DNA of 64,000 nt, from NCBI RefSeq assembly GCF_009193155.1, contig NZ_VUKD01000001.1, positions 1,302,001 to 1,366,000 of the forward strand, given 5' to 3'. This document shows, in pieces, positions 31,294 through 41,094 of the stretch (positions are counted from its first letter, which is position 1; each line of letters opens with the position of its first letter). Under the pieces are notes generated by a model. It was not told the origin of the DNA. It did not search any database and saw nothing but the letters and a program-made list of their open reading frames with translations. The DNA comes from Georgenia subflava. Its GTDB lineage: Bacteria > Actinomycetota > Actinomycetes > Actinomycetales > Actinomycetaceae. The translations under genes were made by a program, and so were the position numbers.

Positions 31294-31430
31294 GACGCAA
31301 CGGGACCAACGTCCCGGGTCACGAGCGGCCCGCCGGGACCGAGCGGGATCGCCTCGCCGTCGAGTGCGCGCGTAGGCGTCGAGTCCGCGGATCGTCTCGA
31401 CGACCTCTGGCAGCTCCGGGGTTCGCCCGC

Positions 31431-32969
31431 TCAGCTCCGGGGGCCGTCGTCGTCCGTCGGGGTGGCCGCCCCGGCCTCGGCCTCGGCGGCCAGGTGCTCG
31501 CGCAGCCAGTCCGGGACGTTCTCCTCGGCGCGCGGGTAGCGGTGCAGGTCCACCGTGTACTGCCCGGGCTCGAGCGGCTTGGACCACTTCTGCTCGTGGG
31601 TGTAGTCGAGGTTCAGCGTGAGCTTGCCGGCCGGCTCGAGGGTCACGAGTGCGGCGAACCACGTGCCCTTGCCCGGTTCGAAGCTGTTGTGCCGCATCTC
31701 GGCCATCGCCTTGCTGACGTCGCCCGGCAGTCCCGGCAGCGCGACCTCCTTGCCGTCCGCACCTGTCGCTCCGGCGAGAAGCTCACCGCGCGTGCCGACC
31801 ATCCGGCACAGCACGCGTGCCCGCGTCCACCCGGTCGGCGCCACGGTTACCAGCCCCTGCGCGATCCGTCGGAGGTGGTCGGCGTGCTTGGTCATCGGGT
31901 TCTCGCCGCCCTCGCCCGCAGGCGTTCCCACGGTGACCACCGGTGTGCCCACCGCGGGGCGCGCGCCACCGGCGGTGCGCGCCGGGGCGCTCGTCGCGGG
32001 ATCCTCCGGAACCGCGCCCTGGGCCACCTGTCCGGGCTTGGCCCAGGCCTTCGGGATGCGCTGGGCGTAGACGACGTCGGTGAGGGCGGACAGCGCCACC
32101 GTGGCCTCGTAGACCCCGGCGTCCACCTTGTCCATGTGCAGCCGTTCCGCGACGTCGGCGTCGTGCGCGAGGGAGGTGATGCGGCAGAACTGCTCGCCCT
32201 CCTTGTTCGGCCCCTGGTCGACGATCCGCACGGGGATCCCGTGCCAGCGGGCGCTGGCGTGGATCTCGAACAGCTCGGGCACCTCGGCGGCGGCGAGCTG
32301 CTTCGCCCAGGTGCCGGCCTTGGTCTTCGTGAAGCCGTGCTCCTCGGCCTTCGGCCCACCGCCGGCGACGGCCAGCGTGACGACGGTCGGGGCGCCGGCG
32401 TCGTCGGTCCGCACGTCGGCCGCGAACGTGCCGAGGGCGATCTTGGCCACGTGACCGACGTACTTCGACGGGACGATCACGTGGAAGGTGTCGTCCTCGA
32501 GGTGGTTCTGCCAGCCGAAGACCACGCCGTGGTAGGTGCCGATGAGCTCGGGCTCGTCGGCGCCGGGGGAGAAGCGCCACAGGCGCGAGCCAGGGCTCAG
32601 GCGCGTGTGCTCGAGCCACGACAGCGGGGCGACGACGTCGCCGGTGGCGGCAAAACCCGTGCCGGTGAAGGGCGGACGGTCCAGGAAGGTTCCGCCGGTG
32701 GCCTGCCGACCGGACTCGTCGTTCCCGCCGGTGGCGGGCACCAGGACTCCGGTCGGCGACGACGGCAGGTGGAGGATGTCGATCGGGCGGTCGGGCGCGA
32801 ACGGCGAGCCGGGGAACCCGAGCCCGTGCAGCTCGTAGAGCGACTCGGTGGTGGTCACGGCGGCGGCGTCCGCGGCCGGGACCACGTAGCCGGACACCCG
32901 GTCCAGCCCGCGCTCGAGGTACGCGGCCGACATCTGCGGCGTGACGGCCTTCTGCAGCATGGTGCTCAT
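31431..32969 (-). CDS. Uncharacterised 512-residue protein
   Basis: A 512-residue soluble protein that I do not recognise as a whole. Residues 1-150 begin with helices and then an alternating glycine-rich, probably beta-rich region (TGVLVPATGGNDESGRQ). Residues 150-330 look like a second alpha/beta domain (VPSKYVGHVAKIALGTF). After a Pro/Ala/Thr linker (about 330-375), residues 385-505 resemble small immunity-type proteins of the YezG/DUF600 kind (WFAALVTLEPAGKLTLNLDY), a match made by eye with low confidence. It has no signal peptide or membrane helix. It is divergent from the exopolyphosphatase gene and separated from it by a tandem repeat. Confidence 0.75.
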   Translation of the reverse strand: MSTMLQKAVTPQMSAAYLERGLDRVSGYVVPAADAAAVTTTESLYELHGLGFPGSPFAPDRPIDILHLPSSPTGVLVPATGGNDESGRQATGGTFLDRPPFTGTGFAATGDVVAPLSWLEHTRLSPGSRLWRFSPGADEPELIGTYHGVVFGWQNHLEDDTFHVIVPSKYVGHVAKIALGTFAADVRTDDAGAPTVVTLAVAGGGPKAEEHGFTKTKAGTWAKQLAAAEVPELFEIHASARWHGIPVRIVDQGPNKEGEQFCRITSLAHDADVAERLHMDKVDAGVYEATVALSALTDVVYAQRIPKAWAKPGQVAQGAVPEDPATSAPARTAGGARPAVGTPVVTVGTPAGEGGENPMTKHADHLRRIAQGLVTVAPTGWTRARVLCRMVGTRGELLAGATGADGKEVALPGLPGDVSKAMAEMRHNSFEPGKGTWFAALVTLEPAGKLTLNLDYTHEQKWSKPLEPGQYTVDLHRYPRAEENVPDWLREHLAAEAEAGAATPTDDDGPRS

Positions 32970-33097
32970 GAGGTGGTTGGGTCTCCGGTCGGGGGTGGCG
33001 TCCGATCTCGACTCTATGTGTTCCTGGCCACGCGTGCGGACCTGGCTCGTGCGCGCACGACGACGTCCCCGCCGGTACGTCCTGACCGAGCATCCAG

Positions 33098-33190
33098 CCG
33101 GTTGACTGTCCGGTTGGGACGTTCTCCCCCGGTTGACTGCCCGGCAAGGACGTTCTCGCCCGGTTGACTGCCCGGCAAGGACGTTCTCGC
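33098..33190. repeat. 31-bp tandem repeat, three copies
   Basis: Three contiguous 31-bp units, the second and third identical and the first differing at six positions. The consensus begins CCGGTTGACTGCCCGGCAAG. They lie in the 289-bp divergent gap between the 512-residue protein gene and the exopolyphosphatase gene. TTGAC inside each unit could act as a -35 hexamer, so the array may carry repeated promoter or operator elements. Confidence 0.85.
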
Positions 33191-33246
33191 CGCTTGAGGC
33201 CTGAGGGGCTCTGGGCTCGCGAGCTCGCTGCCGCCAGGGGAACGGC

Positions 33247-33252
33247 TACCGT
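33247..33252 (+). promoter_or_regulatory. Probable -10 box of a leaderless promoter (ppx)
   Basis: TACCGT ends 6 nt before the ATG at 33259, with no ribosome site between. Confidence 0.5.
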
Positions 33253-33258
33253 GTGCGG

Positions 33259-34188
33259 ATGCGCCTGGGCGTCCTGGACATCGGTTCCAACACCGTGCAC
33301 CTGCTCGTCGTCGACGCGGTCGCGGACGCCCGGCCGGACCCGGTGGCCGGGGAGCGCACCACGCTTCGGCTGATGCGCTACCTCGACGACGACGGGACGA
33401 TCACCGCCGAGGGCGTCGCCGCGCTGGAGGAGGCCGTCGCCGGCGCACGGCGGGCGGCCGAGCGCCTCGGGGCGGAGGAGATGATCGGGATCGCCACCTC
33501 GGCGGTCCGCGAGGCCGGCAACGGGGCGGAGGTGCTCGCGCGGCTCGAGGAGGTCGCCGGCGTCCGCCTGCAGGTGCTCACCGGTGCCGAGGAGGCCGAG
33601 CTGACCTTCCTGGCGGCTCGCCGCTGGCACGGCTGGGCCGCCGGCCGGCTCCTGGTGCTCGACATCGGCGGCGGCTCGCTCGAGGTCGCCCTCGGCATGG
33701 ACGAGCGACCCGACTTCGCCGCGTCGGTGCCGCTCGGTGCCGGACGCCTCACGCACGACTTCCTGCGCTCCGACCCACCCACGGAGAAGGAGCTGCACCG
33801 CCTGCGCCGGCACGTCGACGACGAGCTCGCACCGGTGGCCAAGAAGCTCGGCCGGCTGGCAGCCCCCGACCACGTGGTGGCGACGTCGAAGACCTTCCGC
33901 TCGCTGGCCCGGCTCGCCGGCCAGCAGGTGGCCGTCGTCGGTCCTGAGGAACGGCGCCGGATGAGTCTGGCCGACCTCCGGGACTGGACCCCGCGGCTGG
34001 CCAAGATCCCCGCGGAGCAGCGCATGGAGCTGCCCGGCATCACCCCGGAGCGCACCTACCAGATCGTCGCCGGCGCCGTCGTCGCGCAGCGGACCATGAA
34101 GGCGCTCGGCGTCGAGGCGCTGGAGATCTGCCCCTGGGCGCTCCGCGAGGGGGTACTCCTGCGGCGGCTGGACCAGCTCAGCGCCTGA
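33259..34188 (+). CDS. ppx: Ppx/GppA exopolyphosphatase
   Basis: A 309-residue phosphatase of the Ppx/GppA (ASKHA) superfamily that removes terminal phosphate from polyphosphate or hydrolyses pppGpp. The phosphate loop is VLDIGSNTVHLLV at the N-terminus. The second phosphate motif is VLDIGGGSLEVALG, and ATSAVREAGNG is a family signature. The protein is the short two-domain form (about 300 residues), which in actinobacteria is usually active on short polyphosphate. The ATG at 33259 is preferred over the GTG two codons earlier because of the TACCGT box at leaderless spacing. It is convergent with the DedA gene. Confidence 0.93.
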   Translation: MRLGVLDIGSNTVHLLVVDAVADARPDPVAGERTTLRLMRYLDDDGTITAEGVAALEEAVAGARRAAERLGAEEMIGIATSAVREAGNGAEVLARLEEVAGVRLQVLTGAEEAELTFLAARRWHGWAAGRLLVLDIGGGSLEVALGMDERPDFAASVPLGAGRLTHDFLRSDPPTEKELHRLRRHVDDELAPVAKKLGRLAAPDHVVATSKTFRSLARLAGQQVAVVGPEERRRMSLADLRDWTPRLAKIPAEQRMELPGITPERTYQIVAGAVVAQRTMKALGVEALEICPWALREGVLLRRLDQLSA

Positions 34189-34218
34189 CTCGCCGGGATG
34201 CGGCGCCGGGCGATGTGG

Positions 34219-34920
34219 TCAGGCGTCGTCGTTCCCGGCGACGTCGGTGCCGGAGGCGTGTTCACGGTGCTCGATCCGAAGCGCGCGCACGCGTGCGACG
34301 ACGAACCACGCCAGGAGCAGGATCACCGCGACGATGACGACCCTGGAGAAGATGCCGACGTACTCCTCGACCACGTGCCACTGCTCGCCGAGCCAGTAGC
34401 CCGCCACGATGAGCACGGTGTTCCAGATCAGCGAGCCCGCGAGCGTCAGGGCGGTGAACAGCACCACTGGCATGCGGGTGACGCCCGCGGGGATGGAGAT
34501 GAGACTGCGGAAGATGGGGATCATCCGGCCGAGGAAGACGGTGCCCTTGCCGTGCCGGTGGAACCAGGCCTCGGTCTTGTCGACGTCCTCCATCTTGACC
34601 AGCGGCAGCCAGTTCATGATGGCCCGGGTGCGGTCGCGCCCCAGCAGAGCGCCGATGCCGTAGAGGACCCAGGCACCCACCACCGAGCCGCCGGTGCACC
34701 ACACGATCATCTCGACGAGCCCGAGGTCGCCCTGCGAGGCCGTGAATCCCGCCAGCGGCAGGATGACCTCGCTCGGCAGGGGCGGGAACAGGTTCTCGAG
34801 TCCGATGAGGAGCGCCGCGCCGAAGCCGCCCAGTGTCTCCATCACGCTCACGGCCCAGCCGGCGATCCCGTCCAGGGGCGCATCGGATCCGGACTGGGCG
34901 GCCAGCAGCAAGGGGGTCAC
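34219..34920 (-). CDS. DedA-family membrane protein
   Basis: A 233-residue membrane protein of the DedA/VTT family, linked in other bacteria to undecaprenyl-phosphate recycling and membrane potential. Signatures are ENLFPPLPSEVILPLAGF in the first third, the amphipathic re-entrant segment with GRMIPIFRSLISIPAGVTRM, and FTALTLAGSLIWNTVLIVAGYWLG. The start is uncertain: GTG 34920 lies 8 nt after a TAGCGT box (leaderless), while a TTG at 34929 would add three residues. The last 25 residues are charged and cytosolic. Confidence 0.9.
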   Translation of the reverse strand: MTPLLLAAQSGSDAPLDGIAGWAVSVMETLGGFGAALLIGLENLFPPLPSEVILPLAGFTASQGDLGLVEMIVWCTGGSVVGAWVLYGIGALLGRDRTRAIMNWLPLVKMEDVDKTEAWFHRHGKGTVFLGRMIPIFRSLISIPAGVTRMPVVLFTALTLAGSLIWNTVLIVAGYWLGEQWHVVEEYVGIFSRVVIVAVILLLAWFVVARVRALRIEHREHASGTDVAGNDDA

Positions 34921-34928
34921 GTCCGCCA

Positions 34929-34934
34929 ACGCTA
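34929..34934 (-). promoter_or_regulatory. Probable -10 box of a leaderless promoter (dedA)
   Basis: TAGCGT on the minus strand lies 8 nt before the GTG at 34920. It overlaps the alternative TTG start. Confidence 0.4.
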
Positions 34935-35248
34935 CGGGGGCCCGCCGGGATTGTCCTCAGGCCACGGTCGTGACGCTGGTCATCCCCGGGGCGGACGACG
35001 GCGTCCCGCCATGTCATCCTGACCACTCGGGGCCCATCCACGCGTGGCGACCTCACCGACCGGTCATCACACCTGGCAGGCGTCAGGGTGGCAGATACGG
35101 TGGTCGCCGTCGTCGTGCCGACGCCATGCGCGAGCCGCGTCGGCCCGGGGGACGCCGAGGTGCTTGCTGACCTGCCGCTGGGCGAGGGCGAGGGGGCGGT
35201 GCTGCTGGCATGCCGCAGCGGCGAGACACACGGGAGGAAAGAGGAGCG
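34935..35248. other. Gene-free divergent intergenic region
   Basis: About 315 bp between the divergent DedA and phosphotransferase genes. I see no supported gene, repeat or palindrome here. Composition matches the neighbouring coding DNA, and short frames that cross it lack ribosome sites. It may hold the phosphotransferase promoter. Confidence 0.5.
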
Positions 35249-36145
35249 ATGGCGCGGATGCCCGCCGCCGAGGTGGACGTCGACGAGCCGCTGGTGCGCC
35301 GTCTTCTGGCCGACCAGCACCCGGACCTCGCCGCGCTGCCCCTGCGCCTGCTCGCCAACGGCTGGGACAACGTCATCTGGCGCCTCGGCGACGACCTGGT
35401 CGTCCGGGCCCCACGCCGGGCAGCGGCTGCCGGCCTGATCGAGAACGAGCAGCGCTGGCTGCCCCGGCTCGCCGCGCACCTACCCGTGCGGATCCCCGTC
35501 CCGGTCCGGCTGGGTCGCCCGACCGCCTACTACCCCTGGTCCTGGACCGTCGGCACCTGGACCGCGGGCGTCTCGGCCGCGGTGGTTCCGGCCGCGGCGC
35601 GCGACAGTGTCGCCGAGCCGCTCGCGGAGTTCCTGCTCGCCCTGCACCGTCCGGCCCCGGCCGACGCCCCGCACAATCCCGTGCGCGGCGTCCCGCTCGG
35701 CACGAGGGACCGGGCGGTGCGCGAGCGGCTCGCCGGCGGCGCCGTCCCCGACGCCGCTCGGGTCGCGGCGCTGTGGGACGACCTGAGCGCGGCGCCACCC
35801 TGGACCGGCACCAGCCTGTGGCTGCACGGCGACCTCCACCCAGCCAACCTGGTCCTCGACGCCGACGGGGCGCTCGCCGCGGTCATCGACTTCGGCGACC
35901 TCACCGCCGGTGACCCAGCCACCGACCTGGCGACCGCATGGCTCACGTTCGACGACGACGCCCGGCGTCGCTTCGTCGAGCGTGTCCACGACGGCGCCCG
36001 CCACGACGACGCGACCTGGGCGAGGGCCCGCGGCTGGGCGCTGTCCCTCGCGACGGCCCTGCTCGCCCACTCCGACGACGCCCCGGTCCTCGGCGCACTC
36101 GGCCGGGAGACGCTGGCCCGGGTGCTGACCGGCCCCGACCGCTGA
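35249..36145 (+). CDS. Aminoglycoside phosphotransferase-family kinase
   Basis: A 298-residue small-molecule kinase with the APH fold. The N-lobe contains NGWDNVIWRLGDDLVVRAPR with the ATP-contacting Arg/Lys region. The catalytic loop is LWLHGDLHPANLVLD (Brenner HGDxHxxN), and the metal-binding aspartate is in VIDFGDLTAGDPATDLA. The ATG at 35249 has AAGAGGAG directly upstream. In actinobacterial genomes this group mostly acts on unknown metabolites, so an antibiotic substrate should not be assumed. It is convergent with purB. Confidence 0.9.
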   Translation: MARMPAAEVDVDEPLVRRLLADQHPDLAALPLRLLANGWDNVIWRLGDDLVVRAPRRAAAAGLIENEQRWLPRLAAHLPVRIPVPVRLGRPTAYYPWSWTVGTWTAGVSAAVVPAAARDSVAEPLAEFLLALHRPAPADAPHNPVRGVPLGTRDRAVRERLAGGAVPDAARVAALWDDLSAAPPWTGTSLWLHGDLHPANLVLDADGALAAVIDFGDLTAGDPATDLATAWLTFDDDARRRFVERVHDGARHDDATWARARGWALSLATALLAHSDDAPVLGALGRETLARVLTGPDR

Positions 36146-36163
36146 CACCCGCCGGCCGACAGG

Positions 36164-36202
36164 CCGAACGGTTTGTACCGATTATCGGTACGAACCCTTC
36201 GG
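36164..36202. terminator. Bidirectional hairpin terminator between phosphotransferase and purB
   Basis: An 18-bp nearly perfect stem (CCGAACGGTTTGTACCGA against its complement, one mismatch and one wobble) with a TTA loop. GC-rich complementary flanks (CGCCGGCC, GGCCGCCGGCG) could extend it. It sits in the 67-bp gap between two convergent genes. Confidence 0.75.
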
Positions 36203-36212
36203 GCCGCCGGCG

Positions 36213-37649
36213 TCAGGGGTCGAGGTGGCGGACGAGCGACGCGGCGATGCCGGTGTACGTGCCGGGCTCGAGGGCGAGGAGACGCTGCTCGACGTCGTCC
36301 GGGAGGCCGAGACCGGAGATGAACTCGCGCATGCCCGCCCCGTCCACGCGACGGCCCCGCGTGAGCTCCTTGAGCCGCTCGTAGGGGTCCTCCATGCCGG
36401 TCGCACCCGCGATGGACGCGGCGCGCATGGCCTGCTGCACCGCCTCGCCGAGCACCTCCCAGTTCCCGTCGAGGTCCCGTGCGAGGGCAGCGAGGTCGAC
36501 GTCGAGGCCCGCCAGGCCGCGGCGGACGTTGTCGATCGCCAGCAGCGAGTGGCCGAACGCGGTGCCGATGTTGCGCTGGGTGCTCGAGTCCGTGAGGTCG
36601 CGCTGCAGCCGGGAGGTGACGAGCGTGGCCGCCAGGGTGTCCAGCAGCGCGCAGGAGATCTCGAGGTTCGCCTCGGCGTTCTCGAACCGGATCGGGTTGA
36701 CCTTGTGCGGCATCGTCGACGAGCCGGTCGAGCCCTGGGCCGAGAGCCGCTGCGCGAAGTAGCCCAGCGAGATGTACGTCCACACGTCCGTCGCGAGGTT
36801 GTGCAGCACCCGGTTGAACCGGGCGACGTCGGCGTAGAGCTCGGCCTGCCAGTCGTGCGACTCGATCTGGGTGGTCAACGGGTTCCACGTGAGCCCCAGG
36901 TGCTCGACGAACCCGCGCGCGACGCCCTCCCAGTCCGCGCCGGGCACCGAGATCACGTGCGCGCCGTAGGTGCCGGTGGCGCCGTTGATCTTGCCGAGGT
37001 ACTCGGCCGCGTCGATCCGGCGCAGCTGACGGCGGAGCCGGTGGGCGAGCACGGCGAGCTCCTTGCCCAGCGTCGTCGGGGTGGCCGGCTGGCCGTGCGT
37101 GCGCGAGAGCATCGCGGCGCCGGCGTGCTCGCGGGCCAGGGCGGCGACGTCGTCGGCCATGGCGGTGGCGGCCGGCAGCCACACCTCGGTGACGGCGTCG
37201 CGCACGGTGAGCGCGTACGAGAGGTTGTTGACGTCCTCGCTCGTGCAGAAGATGTGGACGATCTCGTGCACGCGGGGCAGAACGGTTCCCTCGCCCAGAG
37301 CCGAGGGAGCGGCGTCCAGGCGGCGCTTGAGGAAGTACTCCACGGCCTTGACGTCGTGCAGGGTCTCGCGCTCGATCGTCGCGAGCTCGGCGATCTCGTC
37401 GGCCCCGAAGGAGTCGACGACGCCGCGTAGGTACGCCTTGTCCGCGTCGGTCAGCCGGGGTGCCCCGGGCAGCACGCCGGTGTCGGTGAGGTGGATGAGC
37501 CACTCGACCTCGACGCGCAGGCGCGCCCGGTTCAGCGCAGCCTCCGAGAGGTGGTCGACCAGCGGGGACACGGTGCGGCGGTACCGCCCGTCCAGGGGGC
37601 CCAGAGCCACGGGCGAGGTCAGGTCTGCCAGGTCGACGCGCTCAGTCAT
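36213..37649 (-). CDS. purB: Adenylosuccinate lyase
   Basis: A 478-residue purine biosynthesis enzyme of the fumarase/aspartase superfamily, acting on SAICAR and adenylosuccinate. The signature loop with the catalytic Ser is [18 protein letters not shown]. The catalytic-histidine region is [14 protein letters not shown], and [12 protein letters not shown] is the first conserved block. The ATG at 37649 begins [23 protein letters not shown], and GPLDGRY is the usual start of the E. coli-type enzyme. No other purine gene is near. Its upstream gap is shared with the large toxin-like gene. Confidence 0.96.
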   Translation of the reverse strand: MTERVDLADLTSPVALGPLDGRYRRTVSPLVDHLSEAALNRARLRVEVEWLIHLTDTGVLPGAPRLTDADKAYLRGVVDSFGADEIAELATIERETLHDVKAVEYFLKRRLDAAPSALGEGTVLPRVHEIVHIFCTSEDVNNLSYALTVRDAVTEVWLPAATAMADDVAALAREHAGAAMLSRTHGQPATPTTLGKELAVLAHRLRRQLRRIDAAEYLGKINGATGTYGAHVISVPGADWEGVARGFVEHLGLTWNPLTTQIESHDWQAELYADVARFNRVLHNLATDVWTYISLGYFAQRLSAQGSTGSSTMPHKVNPIRFENAEANLEISCALLDTLAATLVTSRLQRDLTDSSTQRNIGTAFGHSLLAIDNVRRGLAGLDVDLAALARDLDGNWEVLGEAVQQAMRAASIAGATGMEDPYERLKELTRGRRVDGAGMREFISGLGLPDDVEQRLLALEPGTYTGIAASLVRHLDP

Positions 37650-37806
37650 GGCCCCATCATCCCAGCAGCCGCCGAGCTCGCCGCCGACCGTCCCATGCTC
37701 CGGCCGAGGGGCAGCTCCAAGAATTCGTGTCCGTTCCGCCCCGGAACTTCCACTTCTCGTGGTTGAGTCCGCGTACCTGCCGACCTCAGCGACCGACGGA
37801 GTCCCC

Positions 37807-40800
37807 ATGAAGCGACAGCTCGCACCCCGCCCCCTCGTCCTCTCCGTCGTCGTCGCCCTCTGGTTGGCGCTGCTGTCCGCGCTCCCCGCCGCGGCCGGGC
37901 CGTCCTGGCGCGACCAGCTCGCCGTGCAGCTCAGCTCCGCGGCCGGCGTCCGACAGACACCGGTGGCCCTCCGGGACGGCCTCGTGGCAGATCTCCTGCC
38001 GGAGGTGGGCGACCAGCTGACCGCCGAGGCCCTCGGAGCAGTTGCCGCGGACTCCGCCGCACTCTTCGTGGACGACCGGCGACCACGCGACGCCGAGTCG
38101 TCGAGCCGGGCCTTCGCCCACGACAAGACCCTCGCCACCGCCCTCCAGGTGCGGCTCAACCGCGGCGGCACGGCACCGCTGCGGGACGGGGTGAGCGATC
38201 TGCTCACCGCCGAGCGGGCGACGACGGCCACCCTCGTGGCGGACCTCGAGGTCCTCACCGAGCACGCGGGCGGGACCGAGCGGCTCCTCGACCAGGCCGA
38301 GAGGCACCTGGACAACGGGGACGCCGCCTGGGGCAAGGGGCAGCCGGTCTCCGCGGTGGCCCACTACTCGCAGGCTGCGGCCCGGGTCTACACGGGGCTG
38401 CAGCACCACGGGCTGAGCTACGACGAGGACGCCGACGCCGACGGCGACGGTGTCCCCGACCTCCTCGAGCTGGTCTTCGGCGCGAGCCCGCTGGTGGCCG
38501 ACACCGACGGCGACGGGCTGACCGACGCCTTCGAGATCGGCCAGGCGACCGGTGCGCACGAGCCGGACCTCGCCGACACCGACGGCAACGGGGTCGACGA
38601 CGCGGGCGAGGACGTCGACGGCGACTCCCTCGACGCGCTCGCCGAGCAGCGTGCCGGCACGAGCCCGCTCCGGGCGGACACCGACGGCGACGGCCTGACC
38701 GACGCCGCGGAGGTGCACGAGCACGGCACGGACCCCGTTGTCGCGGACACCGACAGCGACGGAGCCGACGACGGCGCCGAGCTGCGTGCGGGAACCGATC
38801 CGCTGGTCCCGGACACCGACGCCGACGGCATCGTCGACGGTGCGGACGTCGCGACCGGAACGGTGACGGCCGACGGAGGCCTGGTCGTGCGGCTGACCGG
38901 CACCGGTGACCTCGCCGGCGGGGTGAGCGTGCGCCCCGTGACCGACGAGCGGCTGCGCAGCGCCCCGGGCCGTGTCACCGAGCCGGTGGAGGTGGATCTC
39001 GCGGACGACGTCGCCGACGGTCTGCAGACGGCTCGGCTGACCCTGCCGGTCGACCGCGGGGCCATCGCGGACGGCGCCGACGACCTCAGGGTGTTCACGT
39101 TCGACCCGGCGCTCGAGCACTGGGTCCCGGCCGGCACGGACCCGACTGTCGACCCGGTCGCGGGGACCGTGAGCACGACGGTCGAGCACTTCTCGATCTT
39201 CGCGGTCTTCGACGTGCGCAACTGGCACGCCACCCTGACCGGTCTCGGCGGGACGTGCGCCCCGGCGCCGGGTGGCGGCACCGGCGAGCCCGTCTACGTC
39301 GACGTCGCCTTCGTGCTCGACTCCTCGGGTTCGATGCTGAGCAACGACCGCAACGGCCTGCGTCGGGAGTCGGCGAAGCAGTTCGTCGACGCGCTCCTCG
39401 ACGAGGACCGCGGCGCCGTCGTCGACTTCGACTCCGGCGCGCGGATCCTCCAGTCGTTGACGAACGACAAGGCGGCGCTGCGGGCGGCGGTCGACCGGAT
39501 CGACTCGTCCGGCGGCACCAACATCGGAGCGGGCGTGAACGCGGGGCTGACCGCCCTCGCCGCGAACACCGACGACACGCGCGTGCAGATGATGATCCTG
39601 CTGACGGACGGGCAGGGCGGGTACAGCGCGTCGTACACGCTCGCCGCCGCCCGAGCCGGCATCACGATCTACACCGTCGGCCTCGGCAACGGCGTGGACG
39701 CCGGCCTGCTCACCGCCATCGCGGAGGGGACCGGCGGGCTCTACTACGCCGTCGCCACCGCCGAGGACCTGCCCGACGTCTTCCGCGAGATCGAGGAGGA
39801 CGCCGGCGACGACGGCCGGGACACCGACGGCGACGGCATCAGCGACTGCGACGAGGAGCAGGGCGTCTCCGACGGCTCGGGCCTGACGTTCACGTCCGAC
39901 CCGCGCGATCCCGACACCGACGACGACGGCCTGCCGGACGGGGAGGAGGTGTGGTCCACCACCCTCACCGCGGACGTCGAGCCGGTCACGATCTGGACGC
40001 TCTTCTCGGACCCGCGTCTGAGTGACAGCGACGTTGACGGGCTGACCGACCCCGAGGAGCTCGACCTGGGCACCCGGGCTCGCAGCATGGAGACCGACGG
40101 CGACGGCGTGGGCGACCTGGAGGAGGTCCAGGACCACGGGACGGACCCGACGGCGGCCAACACGGACGGCGACCGGCGGGACGACGGCTGGGAGCTGCGC
40201 AACGCCGCGGCGGGCTTCGACCCGCAGATCCCCGACCGGGAGATGAGCACGTGGGACTACGCCGGTGACTTCGTCCTCGGCGGGATCTGCCCGCTCGGGT
40301 GGACCTTCTGCGAGCGGGACAGCATGGCCTGGCTCGCCGGCAACCTCGGCGGCGGGTTCCTGGCGTACAAGGACGTGCTCGACATCATCGGCGGGCTCAC
40401 CACCCTCGACCTCGTCGGCGCCGGGCTGAGCGGCGCCGCGTTCTTCCCGGTGGCCGGCGACGCACTCTCGGTCGGCACCAAGGGGGCGCGGTTCGTCCAG
40501 CGCTCCGCCGAGCACGGTGGCGACGCCCTCAAGCTCCTGCTCACCGGGCTCCCCACCGGCGGTCAGACGACCGTGCTGCGCACCATCGACTCCGGCGCCG
40601 TCGACCGGATCCTGGGTCACGGCCTGTCGGAGTCGCACCTGGCCGCCCAGGCGATGAAGCGGATCGACCTGCGTCACCTGGACGACGTCCTCGACGGCGC
40701 GAGCAGCGTGCGTCGTTCGCCGAACCTGTACGCCCGGGAGAAGGACGCGGAGAACTACCTCAGGTCGCTGGACCCGGACAACCTGCCCCGCCAGGTCGGG

Positions 40801-41094
40801 TTCCGTCCGCCGGGCTGGACCCCGGGGTCCGGGACGAGGGGATACCGCTACCCCGACGTCTACAACCCCGTGACGCAGACGGCCACGGAGGTCAAGAAGG
40901 GCTACTGGGACGCGGTGCCCTACGTGGAGCGTCAGATCGCACGCGACGTCGCGCTGCGTGCCGACCCGGCCGGCGACATCGCCAGGGTGGAGTGGCACTT
41001 CTTCCCTGACTCCGGCGCGATCTTCGGTCCCAGCGAAGACCTGCTCGGGCTGCTGCGATCGAACGGGATCCCCTATATCGTGCACCTGCCATGA
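37807..41094 (+). CDS. Secreted TSP3-VWA protein with C-terminal PD-(D/E)XK toxin-like domain
   Basis: A 1095-residue exported protein. A signal peptide (1-30) is followed by a helical region, then thrombospondin type 3-like calcium repeats of the DTDGDGLTD form (about 205-345). A beta-rich segment leads to a VWA domain with the full MIDAS set (D505-x-S507-x-S509, Thr near 571, D601), and then a second block of calcium repeats (about 669-800). A hydrophobic pre-toxin-like stretch (about 815-900) precedes the C-terminal module (about 965-1095). That module reads P1016-D1017, then E1028-V-K1030 and later a Gln-containing helix: a PD-(D/E)XK nuclease pattern. The next gene starts inside its stop codon, as toxin-immunity pairs often do. 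A GGAG site precedes the ATG. Confidence 0.85.
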   Translation: MKRQLAPRPLVLSVVVALWLALLSALPAAAGPSWRDQLAVQLSSAAGVRQTPVALRDGLVADLLPEVGDQLTAEALGAVAADSAALFVDDRRPRDAESSSRAFAHDKTLATALQVRLNRGGTAPLRDGVSDLLTAERATTATLVADLEVLTEHAGGTERLLDQAERHLDNGDAAWGKGQPVSAVAHYSQAAARVYTGLQHHGLSYDEDADADGDGVPDLLELVFGASPLVADTDGDGLTDAFEIGQATGAHEPDLADTDGNGVDDAGEDVDGDSLDALAEQRAGTSPLRADTDGDGLTDAAEVHEHGTDPVVADTDSDGADDGAELRAGTDPLVPDTDADGIVDGADVATGTVTADGGLVVRLTGTGDLAGGVSVRPVTDERLRSAPGRVTEPVEVDLADDVADGLQTARLTLPVDRGAIADGADDLRVFTFDPALEHWVPAGTDPTVDPVAGTVSTTVEHFSIFAVFDVRNWHATLTGLGGTCAPAPGGGTGEPVYVDVAFVLDSSGSMLSNDRNGLRRESAKQFVDALLDEDRGAVVDFDSGARILQSLTNDKAALRAAVDRIDSSGGTNIGAGVNAGLTALAANTDDTRVQMMILLTDGQGGYSASYTLAAARAGITIYTVGLGNGVDAGLLTAIAEGTGGLYYAVATAEDLPDVFREIEEDAGDDGRDTDGDGISDCDEEQGVSDGSGLTFTSDPRDPDTDDDGLPDGEEVWSTTLTADVEPVTIWTLFSDPRLSDSDVDGLTDPEELDLGTRARSMETDGDGVGDLEEVQDHGTDPTAANTDGDRRDDGWELRNAAAGFDPQIPDREMSTWDYAGDFVLGGICPLGWTFCERDSMAWLAGNLGGGFLAYKDVLDIIGGLTTLDLVGAGLSGAAFFPVAGDALSVGTKGARFVQRSAEHGGDALKLLLTGLPTGGQTTVLRTIDSGAVDRILGHGLSESHLAAQAMKRIDLRHLDDVLDGASSVRRSPNLYAREKDAENYLRSLDPDNLPRQVGFRPPGWTPGSGTRGYRYPDVYNPVTQTATEVKKGYWDAVPYVERQIARDVALRADPAGDIARVEWHFFPDSGAIFGPSEDLLGLLRSNGIPYIVHLP

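Noticed and set aside
33098-33190. Possible CRISPR array
   Set aside because: The 31-bp units are contiguous with no spacers, only three copies exist, and no cas gene is near. The array at 30825-30947 is rejected for the same reason.
35249-36145. Antibiotic resistance gene
   Set aside because: The APH fold is clear, but this family is broad. Nothing in the sequence or neighbours points to an aminoglycoside substrate.
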